Counted from the stretch's first letter, positions 20,040 to 28,634 are shown. The stretch: DNA of 40,458 nucleotides from Candidatus Omnitrophota bacterium (GCA_028718225.1 JAQUMI010000008.1:1-40458); one strand, 5' to 3'. The notes: a model not told the origin generated them from the letters alone. Numbers and translations: made by a program.

Positions 20040-20699
20040 ATGCAGGAGCATAGAAAATTACCCAGATGGCTGGTGAACCGGCAAGCCAGTATCAAGTTGG
20101 AAGGCCAGGCCCGGGAAATCCTTTGCCGGATTAAAGACATTAATTTTAAAGGCATGCAGATTGCCTTAAGCTATAAACTTAACGTAGATAGCTATGTAAG
20201 ATTTAGCCTGGCTTTGTCCGGTGAGTCTTTTTTAGAGACTCAGGCCTGGGTGGCCTGGCACAAGCAGCTAGACGGCTGCGATATTTACGGTTTATATTTT
20301 AATAAATTGAATAAAGAGGATGAAGACAAAATTTATCAATTTCTTTACCATAATATTCAAAAGGGAGCTTCAAAAGGAGGTGAGAATATGGAAGACCGTA
20401 GAATATTCCAGAGGTTCAACTACAGGCTGGGGGCCAGGTTGCTTAACCTGAATAATGGTAATGAAATGGCAGCTGAAACCAGTGATGTCAGCGCCAAGGG
20501 TATCGGGTTAGTGCTTAAACAGGAGGTAGTCATTAATACTCCGCTTGAGGCCTGGCTTCATATCCCGGACACAAGCGAGCCGCTTTATGCCAGGGGTATC
20601 GCAGCCTGGTCAAAACGGGATAGCGATAATCAGTACCGTATAGGCATGGATTTAGAGAGGGCAGATTTGATGGGTTTGTCCAGAATTTTAAGAGTTTAA
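20040..20699 (+). CDS. Tandem PilZ protein with internal start site
   Basis: A 219-residue protein with two PilZ domains. The first (residues 1-115) has RKLPR and DINFKG, where Asn replaces the Ser of DxSxxG. The second (117-219) has RIFQR and DVSAKG and looks canonical. The start codon follows the previous stop directly. A near-perfect ribosome binding site (AAAGGAGGTGAG) lies inside the frame just before Met117, whose downstream sequence MEDRR resembles the N-terminus of the upstream PilZ protein. The gene therefore looks like two adjacent PilZ genes joined by loss of the stop codon, and both a long tandem form and a short single-domain form may be made. Three PilZ domains in a row suggest graded or redundant c-di-GMP sensing. 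Confidence 0.82.
   Translation: MQEHRKLPRWLVNRQASIKLEGQAREILCRIKDINFKGMQIALSYKLNVDSYVRFSLALSGESFLETQAWVAWHKQLDGCDIYGLYFNKLNKEDEDKIYQFLYHNIQKGASKGGENMEDRRIFQRFNYRLGARLLNLNNGNEMAAETSDVSAKGIGLVLKQEVVINTPLEAWLHIPDTSEPLYARGIAAWSKRDSDNQYRIGMDLERADLMGLSRILRV
20373..20390 (+). promoter_or_regulatory. Internal ribosome binding site and ATG in the tandem PilZ gene
   Basis: AAAGGAGGTGAG followed by AATATG (ATG at 20388-20390) is a stronger Shine-Dalgarno than the one for the main start. It encodes the hinge KGGEN between the two PilZ domains, so translation can probably restart here to give a 103-residue protein. Confidence 0.6.
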
Positions 20700-20717
20700 A
20701 AAAGAGTTTAAAAGAGC

Positions 20718-20746
20718 TTGACCTTGCCTTAAAAATATGTTAAATT
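20718..20746 (+). promoter_or_regulatory. Sigma-70-type promoter of the sugar transport cluster
   Basis: TTGACC (5 of 6), a 17-base spacer and TAAATT (4 of 6) lie 90 bases upstream of the solute-binding protein gene, in an A/T-rich gap of 135 bases. No clear LacI- or ROK-type operator palindrome is visible next to it. Confidence 0.5.
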
Positions 20747-20791
20747 TTATATTCTTACCTAAATAAAGTAAGGAATAAAATCTAACTTAAT

Positions 20792-20811
20792 CCTGCCTGC
20801 CGACAGGCAGG
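20792..20811. repeat. GC-rich hairpin CCTGCCTG/CAGGCAGG in 5' leader
   Basis: A perfect 8-base inverted repeat with a 4-base loop lies between the promoter and the start of the solute-binding protein gene, immediately before purine-rich GGAGAAAGG. Related GCCTGCC/GGCAGGC hairpins occur at 27342-27360 and, with a G-U pair, at 33951-33967, so it belongs to a dispersed family. It could stabilise the message or modulate access to the ribosome binding site. Confidence 0.6.
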
Positions 20812-20834
20812 GAGAAAGGCGAGGGTTAGCAACT

Positions 20835-22133
20835 ATGCGTCAGAGTAAACTATTATCAATTCTTATAATAACCGCGTTTTTATTCCTATCCGCAGGGTGC
20901 ACCGCTAAAGGCGATTCCGGCAAGAATATTACTATCTGGCACTGGATGACTGACCGCGAGCCGGCGTTTAAGGAATTAGCTAAAAGATATGAAGCTAACT
21001 CCGGCATAAAAGTAAATTTTGAGCTTTATGCGCCATCGGATGCTTATTCGCAGAAGGTGCGCGCAGCCGCGCAAGGCTCAAACCTTCCGGATATCTTCGG
21101 GATATTAGGAGAGAAGAGAGATTTTGCTTCTTTTATCAAAGGCGGCTTTATCTTGGATCTTACTCCTTATATGCTGGAGGATAAGGCGAAGTGGAAGAAC
21201 AGCTTTTTTGCCAAAGCCCTGGCGGTAGATGAATTTAGTGCCGGAAACAGCTACGGCGTTGCCCCGGGTATTTATGGCGTGCCTATTGATATTATGACCA
21301 TAGAGATGGTTTATAACAAGTCTTTATTTAAGCAATTAGGCCTTAATCCCAACCAACCTCCGCAGACCTTTGAGAGGTTATTAGAGATTGGCAGGAAGCT
21401 GAAGGCAGCCAATCTGCAAGGGTTAGTTTCCGGTTGGGGCGAGATCTGGATGATCGACTGCCTTGCCAGTAATTACGCCTTTAACATAATGGGCAAGGAT
21501 AAGGTTATTGCCACCATAAAGGGCGAAGTGCCCTATACGGACCCGGGCTGGGTCAAGGTTTTATCTTTATTTAAAGATATGCAGGAATCCGGCCTTTTGG
21601 CCAGCGGCGTAGTGACCATGGTCAATAAGACTGCCGAACAGCTATTTGCCAATGAAAAAGCAGTCTTTGCTTTTAACGGTTCCTGGTGCGTGAATGTTTA
21701 TAAGGGGATGAATCCGCGCCTTGAATACGGCGCGTTCCTGCCGCCCAAGGCTTCCAATAAATATCCGATGGCTATCTGGGGAGGAGCAGGTTCATCCTTT
21801 ATGGTCAGCAGCCGCTCAAAAAATAAAGAAGAGGCAATCAAATTCCTGCGCTGGCTTACCGAAGCGCCTCAGCAGGCTTACCTGGCAGAGAGTACCAATA
21901 ACCTTCCGGCAAATAAAAATAGTTTGAATTGGATCCCGCCGGTTATGGCGGATTTTGCCAAGGCGATGGATAATGCCACGCATCCGAATGTCTGGGGGGT
22001 CTCGGAATTTTCTCCGGTCATTGAAGCCTTGGACAAGGGGATCCAATCCATAATCATCGGAGAAAAAACTCCGGAACAGGTAGCCCGGGAAGTTCAGAGG
22101 GTTAAAGAACGCGAATTAGCCAAAAAGAGATGA
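20835..22133 (+). CDS. ABC transporter sugar-binding lipoprotein
   Basis: A 432-residue family 1 extracellular solute-binding protein. The N-terminus is a lipoprotein signal (hydrophobic run ending LFLSAGC, lipidated Cys22), so the mature protein is membrane-anchored outside the cytoplasm. It has the usual family opening (ITIWHWMTDREPAFKELAKRY), the internal hinge strands and a C-terminal KNKEEAIKFLRWL helix seen in maltose/oligosaccharide-binding proteins. It delivers a sugar to the two permeases encoded next. The stop overlaps the next start as ATGA, implying coupled translation. The sugar cannot be read from the sequence; the neighbouring glycosidases suggest an oligosaccharide released from a beta-linked glycan. 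Confidence 0.9.
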   Translation: MRQSKLLSILIITAFLFLSAGCTAKGDSGKNITIWHWMTDREPAFKELAKRYEANSGIKVNFELYAPSDAYSQKVRAAAQGSNLPDIFGILGEKRDFASFIKGGFILDLTPYMLEDKAKWKNSFFAKALAVDEFSAGNSYGVAPGIYGVPIDIMTIEMVYNKSLFKQLGLNPNQPPQTFERLLEIGRKLKAANLQGLVSGWGEIWMIDCLASNYAFNIMGKDKVIATIKGEVPYTDPGWVKVLSLFKDMQESGLLASGVVTMVNKTAEQLFANEKAVFAFNGSWCVNVYKGMNPRLEYGAFLPPKASNKYPMAIWGGAGSSFMVSSRSKNKEEAIKFLRWLTEAPQQAYLAESTNNLPANKNSLNWIPPVMADFAKAMDNATHPNVWGVSEFSPVIEALDKGIQSIIIGEKTPEQVAREVQRVKERELAKKR

Positions 22134-23002
22134 AAATTAAAGCCTCTTTAGAAAACTACCTTTTTGTTTTACCTGCCGTAACCATTTTCGCGATATTCTA
22201 TATCATACCTTTTATTTCCGTTTTCCAGCTTAGCTTTTACGATTGGGATGGGATACTTCCCACCAAGATTTTTATCGGCTTGAGTAATTTTAAGGAGATT
22301 GTCGCGGATAGGATCTGGTGGCAGTCGCTCTGGCAGTCAGGGTACATAACTTTAATCGCGCTTACCTTTCAGAACGCTATTGCTTTTTTGCTTGCCTGGG
22401 CCTGCGACCGCGAAATCCGGATGAAACATTTTTACCGGGTGATCTTTTTTATCCCGCCGGTCCTCTCCGAAGTAGTCGTCGGCCTGGTCTGGCAGTGGAT
22501 ATTAAACGGAAATTACGGGATTTTAAACCACTGGCTGGCTTATTTTGGTTTTACGAATTTAACCCATAATTGGCTCTCTGACCCGAATACGGCCTTGACC
22601 ACCGTCGCGATTGTGCACTGCTGGAAAGGTTTTGGCTGGGGGTTTTTATTATTCCTGGCGGGCCTACAGACTATCCCGCGCGAGCTTTATGAGGCAGCGC
22701 GCGTTGACGGCGCCAATGCCTGGAACTCTTTTAAGAACGTTACGATACCCCTTATGATACCGGTAGTGGTATTGGTAGGGATACTGACGATCTTGGGGAC
22801 AATGCAGGTTTTTGTTTTGATTTATACGATGACCGGAGGCGGGCCGGGATACCATACGGAGGTCCCGGTATTAAGAATATTGGCTTCTATGCGCGGTTCA
22901 TCGCGTTTTGGCTATGCCTGCGCGCAGGGTATAACGTTCGGCGTGATTTTATGTATGGTTTCTTTTGCCCAATACCTGATTAACAAGAAAGCGAAAGCTT
23001 AA
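22130..23002 (+). CDS. ABC sugar permease, MalF/UgpA type
   Basis: A 290-residue inner-membrane permease with about six transmembrane helices. The EAA loop that docks the ATPase is clear (LYEAARVDGANAWNSFKNVTIPLM, near residues 184-207). It pairs with the next permease to form the membrane channel for the sugar bound by the preceding lipoprotein. The start overlaps the upstream stop by four bases. Family and topology assignment are firm; substrate is not known. Confidence 0.92.
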   Translation: MKIKASLENYLFVLPAVTIFAIFYIIPFISVFQLSFYDWDGILPTKIFIGLSNFKEIVADRIWWQSLWQSGYITLIALTFQNAIAFLLAWACDREIRMKHFYRVIFFIPPVLSEVVVGLVWQWILNGNYGILNHWLAYFGFTNLTHNWLSDPNTALTTVAIVHCWKGFGWGFLLFLAGLQTIPRELYEAARVDGANAWNSFKNVTIPLMIPVVVLVGILTILGTMQVFVLIYTMTGGGPGYHTEVPVLRILASMRGSSRFGYACAQGITFGVILCMVSFAQYLINKKAKA

Positions 23003-23005
23003 AAA

Positions 23006-23854
23006 ATGCGTTCAGCCCTTTACTACAAAGCAAAAAATACAGGAATAAATCTAGTCATCCATTTCTTTATGCTGACTGTAGCAGTGACCTGTATTTTCCC
23101 CCTGCTCTGGATGATCTCCTCAAGTTTGAAGACCCAGGAAACAATTTTTAAAGACATGTCGCTTATCCCTAAAGTCTTCCACTTTGAAAATTACTACCGG
23201 GCATGGGTTGAAGGAGGCTTTGGCCGCTATTTTCTGAACAGCGTCTCCTATACGGTAATTGTGGTCGTCGGAATAATTATTATTTCTTCCATGGCTGCTT
23301 ATGCTTTCTCGCGGCTGAAGTTTCCCGGGAAGAATATCCTCTTTTTCATGTTTATCGCGGCGATGATGATTCCTATACAGGGGAGCTTTGTGGCGCTTTA
23401 CGTGCTGCTGAATAAGCTGCATTTAAGGAATACGCCGTTGGGTTATATCCTCTGCATGATTAACGTGGGGCTGTCCGCCAGCATATTCTTACTGAAGACT
23501 TTTTTTGACAAGATGCCTAAGGAATTGGAAGATGCTGCGCGTATCGACGGTTGTTCAAAGCTCGGTATCTGGTGGCACGTGGCTTTGCCTTTATCCAAGC
23601 CGGTATTAGCGGTGGTGGTGGTCTTAAACGCGCTGAATGTCTGGAATGAATTTATCCTGGCCTTGATTATCTTTGATTCCCGGCCGCTTATGCCGCTGCA
23701 GGTGGCTTTGATGGCTTTTCAGGGAGAATTTGTCACGCAGTATCCGCTTTTAATGGCGGGCTTAACCATCGCGGTGCTGCCTATTATAGGCCTCTATCTT
23801 TTGATGCAGAAATATATTATCAAGGGAGTTACGCAGGGAGCGGTTGTCGGATAA
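23006..23854 (+). CDS. ABC sugar permease, MalG/UgpE type
   Basis: A 282-residue second permease subunit. It carries the MalG-type opening (MISSSLKTQETIF) and the EAA loop EDAARIDGCSKLGIWWHVALPL, with about six membrane helices. It begins four bases after the first permease and its stop shares one base with the next start (TAATG), so the transporter and the glycosidase are one translation unit. No ATP-binding subunit follows; it must be supplied from elsewhere, as with shared MsmK-type ATPases. Confidence 0.92.
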   Translation: MRSALYYKAKNTGINLVIHFFMLTVAVTCIFPLLWMISSSLKTQETIFKDMSLIPKVFHFENYYRAWVEGGFGRYFLNSVSYTVIVVVGIIIISSMAAYAFSRLKFPGKNILFFMFIAAMMIPIQGSFVALYVLLNKLHLRNTPLGYILCMINVGLSASIFLLKTFFDKMPKELEDAARIDGCSKLGIWWHVALPLSKPVLAVVVVLNALNVWNEFILALIIFDSRPLMPLQVALMAFQGEFVTQYPLLMAGLTIAVLPIIGLYLLMQKYIIKGVTQGAVVG

Positions 23855-26112
23855 TGTTTAAAATCAAATTAACTTCCAGTCTGGCATTTTGTTTACTTGT
23901 TTTTACGTTGGCTTGTTTTGCCGCGCAGGATAAACCTTCCAGCGGAGAGTTAATCAATAAGGCTTGGGCCAGCCACGGTAAAAAGGATATAGAGGCTACC
24001 CTTAAATACACCCAGGAGCTTATTGATTTATATAAGGATGCAGCGGATAAGCAGGAGGCATCGTTAAAAACAATGCCTAAGGCCAAAAATGAGATTGAAG
24101 ACGTGCAGGTCTTAAATGACGTTGCTACCGCCTATTTTATCCAAGCTGAGTCTTATATGCGCCAGGATAAAACGGAAGAGGCTAAAAGGATTTTTAAAGT
24201 AATTATCAATAAATACCCTTACGCCCAGGCCTGGGACCCGCGCGGCTGGTTTTGGTCGTTGAAACTAGCGGCAGAACAGAGTATTAAGAAGATTGAGACC
24301 GGTTCTATTGAAATCGAGCAAAAAAAGAAAGTCAGCCAGCTTCCCACCAAAATTGTATTGTATGATGCTGGCCGGGAAGATTTTGTCAATTACGAAAAAT
24401 ACGGGGAATTTAAAGATAAAGGGACCAAAGACTATAAATATATTGTTAAAGACCAGGAAGGTTTAAGCGCCGCCGTAGGGGAAGGCATTTATCCGAATAC
24501 CACTTCGGTAAGACGGGACCCGGAGCTGAAAAAGGCGAGAAAAGAGAAGCGCTTAGAAGGGGATGTTTGGGATTTTGTGCATTCCCCGGACCTGGAAGCG
24601 GCATTTTTAAAATGGGCTACCGGCACTGAGCCGCAGGGAGTAAGGTTGTTTTACACTGCGCTTATCCTGGAGAAATCCGGCCTGATTAAACACGCGCTTA
24701 AATGCTATTATTCTATAATCGTGCATTATCCAGCCAGCTACGGCTGGACTTATTGGCATACGCCCTGGTATGTGGGCCAGGCCGCCATTGCCAAGATAAA
24801 TTTTATCCTGAAGAATAATCCGCAACTGGGGACCAGCCTGGAGGGTGCGGATATTAAAATAATCAATGGTTATGATAACGATGTTTCTAACGATATAGCG
24901 GTGGTCAGCCCCGGTAAATTTGTTAAATCCGCAGCCCCCAAAGAATTAAACCCGGCTTTGCCGGAGCCGAAGGTCAAAAAAACTTCCGGCAGCGGTAAGG
25001 TCTATTGCGTGCAATATGAAAACGGGGATTGGCAACTGTTGGTTGATGGCGCGCCTTTTATTATCCAAGCTATTACCTATTCGCCGACTAAAGTGGGAGA
25101 GTCTCCGGATGAAGGAACGCAGACCAGCTGGATGGAGGATGATTTTAACCATAACCACAAGGCCGACGGCCCGTATGACGCCTATTTAGATACGGACCCG
25201 CAAAAAACCCCGCTAGGCGATTTTAAGCTTATGCAGGATATGGGTGTAAACGCCATAAGGCTCTACCATCACCCGATGAAGATAAATAAGGAAGTCCTGC
25301 GGGATATGTATAATAAGTACGGCATACGCGTGATCATGGGTGATTTTCTCGGTAAATACGCGCTCGGCTCAGGCGCTGCCTGGAACCCCGGGACTGATTA
25401 CAATAATGCCGAGCACAAAAAAAATATGCTGGCCTCGGTCAGGCAAATGGTCAATGAATACAAGGATGAGCCTTTTATATTATTCTGGCTCTTGGGTAAT
25501 GAAAATGTTTACGGGTATGCCTGTAATGCCGACACCCAGCCGGACGCCTTTTTTAAGTTTGCCAATGAAGTAGCCAAGGAAATTAAGGCTATTGACCCGG
25601 ATCATCCGGTAGCCCTCGGAAGCGGCGATATTTTATTCCTGGATAAATTCGGCAAAGACAGCCCGGATATTGATATTTTCGGAGTTAACGCTTACCGTGG
25701 GGATTACGGCTTTGGCCGCCTCTGGAAGAGCGTAAAAGAAGAAACAGATAAGCCGGTTTTTGTTACGGAGTTCGGCTGCCCGGCTTATGCCGAAGGGAAA
25801 ACTCCTCAGCAAGCCGAAGACTTACAGTCAGAATATCATCAGGGCTCCTGGCAGGATATCCGGGAGAATATGGCTTTTCAACCCGGAGCCGGTAATGCCT
25901 TAGGCGGCATAGTCTTTGAGTGGCTGGATGAATGGTGGAAGGCGTACGAACCGTATATCCATGATACCAAAGGTTTATGGGCCGGCCCGTTTCCCGACGG
26001 CTTTATGCATGAGGAATGGCTGGGGGTTTGCGGCCAGGGAGACGGTAAAGAGAGCCCGTTCCTGCGGCACTTACGCAAAGCTTATTATACTTATCAGGAA
26101 TTATGGAAATAA
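23854..26112 (+). CDS. Secreted glycosidase-like protein with helical repeat N-terminus
   Basis: A 752-residue exported protein. Residues 1-23 are a signal peptide; residues 24-330 are helical and TPR-like (KTEEAKRIFKVIINKYP). From about residue 385 there is a (beta/alpha)8 clan GH-A-like hydrolase resembling the catalytic domain of family 2: GVNAIRLYHH, FWLLGNEN (putative acid/base Glu) and VFVTEFGCP (putative nucleophile Glu), with VFEWLDEWWK near the end. It should cleave beta-linked glycans outside the cytoplasm, feeding the transporter encoded just upstream. A paralogue without the helical part lies at 27402-28634 and shares the LGNEN, TEFG and EWxDEWWK motifs. The TPR-plus-hydrolase fusion is unusual. 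Exact family and substrate are not certain. Confidence 0.8.
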   Translation: MFKIKLTSSLAFCLLVFTLACFAAQDKPSSGELINKAWASHGKKDIEATLKYTQELIDLYKDAADKQEASLKTMPKAKNEIEDVQVLNDVATAYFIQAESYMRQDKTEEAKRIFKVIINKYPYAQAWDPRGWFWSLKLAAEQSIKKIETGSIEIEQKKKVSQLPTKIVLYDAGREDFVNYEKYGEFKDKGTKDYKYIVKDQEGLSAAVGEGIYPNTTSVRRDPELKKARKEKRLEGDVWDFVHSPDLEAAFLKWATGTEPQGVRLFYTALILEKSGLIKHALKCYYSIIVHYPASYGWTYWHTPWYVGQAAIAKINFILKNNPQLGTSLEGADIKIINGYDNDVSNDIAVVSPGKFVKSAAPKELNPALPEPKVKKTSGSGKVYCVQYENGDWQLLVDGAPFIIQAITYSPTKVGESPDEGTQTSWMEDDFNHNHKADGPYDAYLDTDPQKTPLGDFKLMQDMGVNAIRLYHHPMKINKEVLRDMYNKYGIRVIMGDFLGKYALGSGAAWNPGTDYNNAEHKKNMLASVRQMVNEYKDEPFILFWLLGNENVYGYACNADTQPDAFFKFANEVAKEIKAIDPDHPVALGSGDILFLDKFGKDSPDIDIFGVNAYRGDYGFGRLWKSVKEETDKPVFVTEFGCPAYAEGKTPQQAEDLQSEYHQGSWQDIRENMAFQPGAGNALGGIVFEWLDEWWKAYEPYIHDTKGLWAGPFPDGFMHEEWLGVCGQGDGKESPFLRHLRKAYYTYQELWK

Positions 26113-26158
26113 TTTTTAAGGAGAAAAGCAGCAATCTTATTATGAAAGGGAGGTGTTT

Positions 26159-27304
26159 ATGAAAAAGTTAGTTGCGATTTTAGCGGTCCTGGCTTTAGCT
26201 ATGCCGGTTTTGGCCCTGGCTCAAACCGATACGGCGCAGAAGGAGTTTGTGGTTTATAGCAATAAGAACGCCAGAAATAATCACTATATCCCCTCGGGAT
26301 GGATGGGGGATACCGGCGACATTAAGATGAATGACCAGTCAGCGGATAATCCTAAAAACGGCGCAACATCTATCCAGTTTATTTACAGCGCCAAGAAAAC
26401 TCAAGGTCAGGGTTGGGCAGGTGTTTACTGGCAGAACCCGGCGAACAACTGGGGGAACAAGAAGGGCGGTTTTGATTTAACCGGTATGAATAAACTCACT
26501 TTCTGGGCCCGCGGCGCCAAAGGCGGCGAGGTTCTGCAAAAAGTAATGGTCGGCGGGATAAAAGGTACCTATCCGGATACGGCAACCGTTGAGGTCGGCC
26601 CGATTGAACTCACGGAAAACTGGAAACAGTATACGGTTAACCTTACGGGGCTGGATCTTTCCTATATTAACGGCGGATTCGGCTGGGCGACAACTTCAGA
26701 TTTAAATCCCGACGGAGCAACCTTCTACATTGATGATATTAAATTTGAAGTGGACCCGGCCTTAAAGCCGGAAGGCAAAAAGCAGGAAGCCATGCCTTTT
26801 TATATCTACTCTGACCGCTCCACACCCAGGAACCATTTTATCCCTTCGGGCTGGATGGGCGATTACGGAGATGTAAAATATGACGGCGCTTCCAAGGAAG
26901 ACCCCTACCTCGGGGATAGCTGTATTAAAATAATCTACAATGGCCAGAGGGCTCAAGGTTCAGGCTGGGCAGGTATATTCTGGCAGAACCCGGCGAACAA
27001 CTGGGGGACTGTTGACGCAGGCTTTGATTTATCTAAAGCCACTAAGCTTACTTTCTGGGCCCGCGGCGCCAAAGGCGGCGAGCGCATTGAAGAATTTAAG
27101 GTTGGTGGAATAATGGGCGAGTTTTCTGATTCAGACAGCGTAGTTATCGGCCCGGTCCTCTTGGATAAAGAATGGAAACAATACTCCATTGATCTAAAAG
27201 GTAAGGATATGTCTTATATTATCGGCGGTTTCTGCTGGTCGGCAAATGTCGATAATAACCCTGAAGGCGCTACTTTCTATCTGGATGAGATTAAGTTTGA
27301 ATAA
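26159..27304 (+). CDS. Secreted protein of two duplicated carbohydrate-binding-like modules
   Basis: The ORF track starts at a GTG (26153), but ATG 26159 is preferred: it has GGGAGG five bases upstream and gives a normal signal peptide (MKKLVAILAVLALAMPVLALA). The mature protein is two beta-rich modules of 184 residues in tandem, each opening with YSxxxxxxNHxIPSGWMGD and ending DGATFYIDDIKFE or EGATFYLDEIKFE. The DGATFYIDDIKFE strand and the aromatic loops (GWAGVYWQNPANNW) resemble jelly-roll carbohydrate-binding modules. No catalytic motif is seen. Long stretches of DNA are identical between the modules at an offset of 552 bases, indicating a recent duplication. Placed between two glycosidases, it probably binds their glycan at the cell surface. 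Confidence 0.75.
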   Translation: MKKLVAILAVLALAMPVLALAQTDTAQKEFVVYSNKNARNNHYIPSGWMGDTGDIKMNDQSADNPKNGATSIQFIYSAKKTQGQGWAGVYWQNPANNWGNKKGGFDLTGMNKLTFWARGAKGGEVLQKVMVGGIKGTYPDTATVEVGPIELTENWKQYTVNLTGLDLSYINGGFGWATTSDLNPDGATFYIDDIKFEVDPALKPEGKKQEAMPFYIYSDRSTPRNHFIPSGWMGDYGDVKYDGASKEDPYLGDSCIKIIYNGQRAQGSGWAGIFWQNPANNWGTVDAGFDLSKATKLTFWARGAKGGERIEEFKVGGIMGEFSDSDSVVIGPVLLDKEWKQYSIDLKGKDMSYIIGGFCWSANVDNNPEGATFYLDEIKFE

Positions 27305-27320
27305 GGCTAGTCTACAACTT

Positions 27321-27416
27321 AGGGACGGTTCTCAACACAAGGCCTGCCTGTCCGGCAGGCGGACAAAAGTATCCCCCTATCGGGGACGCTTTAAAATTGG
27401 CTTGAGAACCGTCCCT
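27321..27416. repeat. 96-bp fold-back element (REP-like) with nested hairpins
   Basis: Perfect 15-base outer arms, AGGGACGGTTCTCAA (27321-27335) and its reverse complement (27402-27416), enclose two inner hairpins: GCCTGCC/GGCAGGC (27342-27360) and AAAGTATCCCC/GGGGACGCTTT (27366-27392, with a wobble and a mismatch). The whole could fold as a three-way junction. A related arm pair (GGACGGTTCTA/TAGAACCGTCC) occurs at 37588-37636. Small palindromic elements of this kind are often moved by REP-associated tyrosine transposases, but no such gene is in the window. Confidence 0.75.
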
Positions 27417-28634
27417 ATTATCTGTATCGTCTTTTTATTTTTCCTTTCCGGCTGTAAGCAAGAGCCCAGGGTTTATGTTAAACACTTTAAGAATAAGGAT
27501 TATCAGCTTAGGGTTGACGGCCGCCCTTATATCGTCAAAGGCGTCTGCTATAGCCCTATTCCTATCGGGAAAAACCATGAATATGACTGGTGGTCTGACC
27601 CGGGCAAACCCTGGCTGGTTGATGGTAAATTGATGCAAGAGATGGGTATTAATACGATCCGGCTTTATCAGGCGCACGATGATATTGAAAAAGTAAAGAT
27701 GGTCGTGGGGGATCTATACGAGAAATACGGTATCCGCACTATTTTAGGCAGCTGGCTGGGTTTTTGGGAATACCCCTGCCCATTCTACGGAGACAAAAAA
27801 TTCCGGGATAGGGTAAAGCAAGAAGTAGCGGATATGGTGAATTCCCTTAAGGATGAACCCGGAATACTCCTGTGGGTCTTAGGGAATGAAAATAATTATT
27901 CCTGCCTCGGCCACGTTAACCCCTGGTCAAGCGAAGAAATTGACCGCGAGCCTGACCCGCAGAAGCAAAAAAACATGCGCGCCGAAATTTATTATTCCTT
28001 TGTGAATGAAATCGCCGAAGAGCTGCACAGAATCGATCCAAACCATCCAGTGGCCCTGGGTAACGGGGAGCTGGTGGGTTTAGAATACGCCAATAAATTT
28101 GCTCCAAAAGTGGACCTGGTCGCCTGTATTATCTACCGCGGCAAGACTTTCGGCAACCTTTTTCGGTCATTAAGGGCAACATTCGATAAGCCGGTTTTGA
28201 TATCGGAATTCGGCGCGGATTGTTATGACGCGTATTCAAAAAAGGAAGACCAGAATATGCAGGCGTTTTTTCTAGAGTCGCAGTGGCGCCAGATTTACGA
28301 AAACCTTGCCGGGAATAAAAATGGAGCGGGAAATTGTTTAGGCGGGACAATGTTTGAATGGACGGATGAGTGGTGGAAACATAACCCGGATGACCCTGCC
28401 GGTTGGGGCGGGCATGATAAGGCCTCTAATTGGACTAACGGCAGTTATTATTATGATATTAAGGTAGAAGGCAATAAGAATATGAACGAGGAGTGGTTCG
28501 GGATAGTGGCTCTATCCCCAGGCCCCGCTAGCGAGTTGGATATACGCTCTCCGCGCAAGGCCTACTATGTAATCAGGGAGTTTTGGAAAAAGCCCGATTT
28601 AAATAATAGGAAAAAGAAAGTGAAAACCAGATGA
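27402..28634 (+). CDS. Glycosidase-like lipoprotein
   Basis: The track start (ATG 27246) overlaps the previous gene by 59 bases and gives an implausible leader. The TTG at 27402 gives a textbook lipoprotein signal (MRTVPIICIVFLFFLSGC), so I take it as the probable start although no good Shine-Dalgarno precedes it. The mature enzyme is a compact (beta/alpha)8 clan GH-A-like hydrolase: GINTIRLYQAH, LWVLGNEN (putative acid/base) and VLISEFGAD (putative nucleophile), then FEWTDEWWK. It is a paralogue of the upstream 752-residue protein without the helical part. It should act on beta-linked glycan at the cell surface. Its stop overlaps the next start (ATGA). Substrate unknown; start uncertain. Confidence 0.75.
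   Translation: MRTVPIICIVFLFFLSGCKQEPRVYVKHFKNKDYQLRVDGRPYIVKGVCYSPIPIGKNHEYDWWSDPGKPWLVDGKLMQEMGINTIRLYQAHDDIEKVKMVVGDLYEKYGIRTILGSWLGFWEYPCPFYGDKKFRDRVKQEVADMVNSLKDEPGILLWVLGNENNYSCLGHVNPWSSEEIDREPDPQKQKNMRAEIYYSFVNEIAEELHRIDPNHPVALGNGELVGLEYANKFAPKVDLVACIIYRGKTFGNLFRSLRATFDKPVLISEFGADCYDAYSKKEDQNMQAFFLESQWRQIYENLAGNKNGAGNCLGGTMFEWTDEWWKHNPDDPAGWGGHDKASNWTNGSYYYDIKVEGNKNMNEEWFGIVALSPGPASELDIRSPRKAYYVIREFWKKPDLNNRKKKVKTR

Noticed and set aside
22318-22569. 83-codon + ORF within the first permease
   Set aside because: Alternative frame of a well-supported permease gene; shadow only.
27246-27401. ATG 27246 as start of the second glycosidase gene
   Set aside because: It would overlap the preceding gene by 59 bases and read through the fold-back repeat, producing a 52-residue leader before an otherwise perfect lipoprotein signal.
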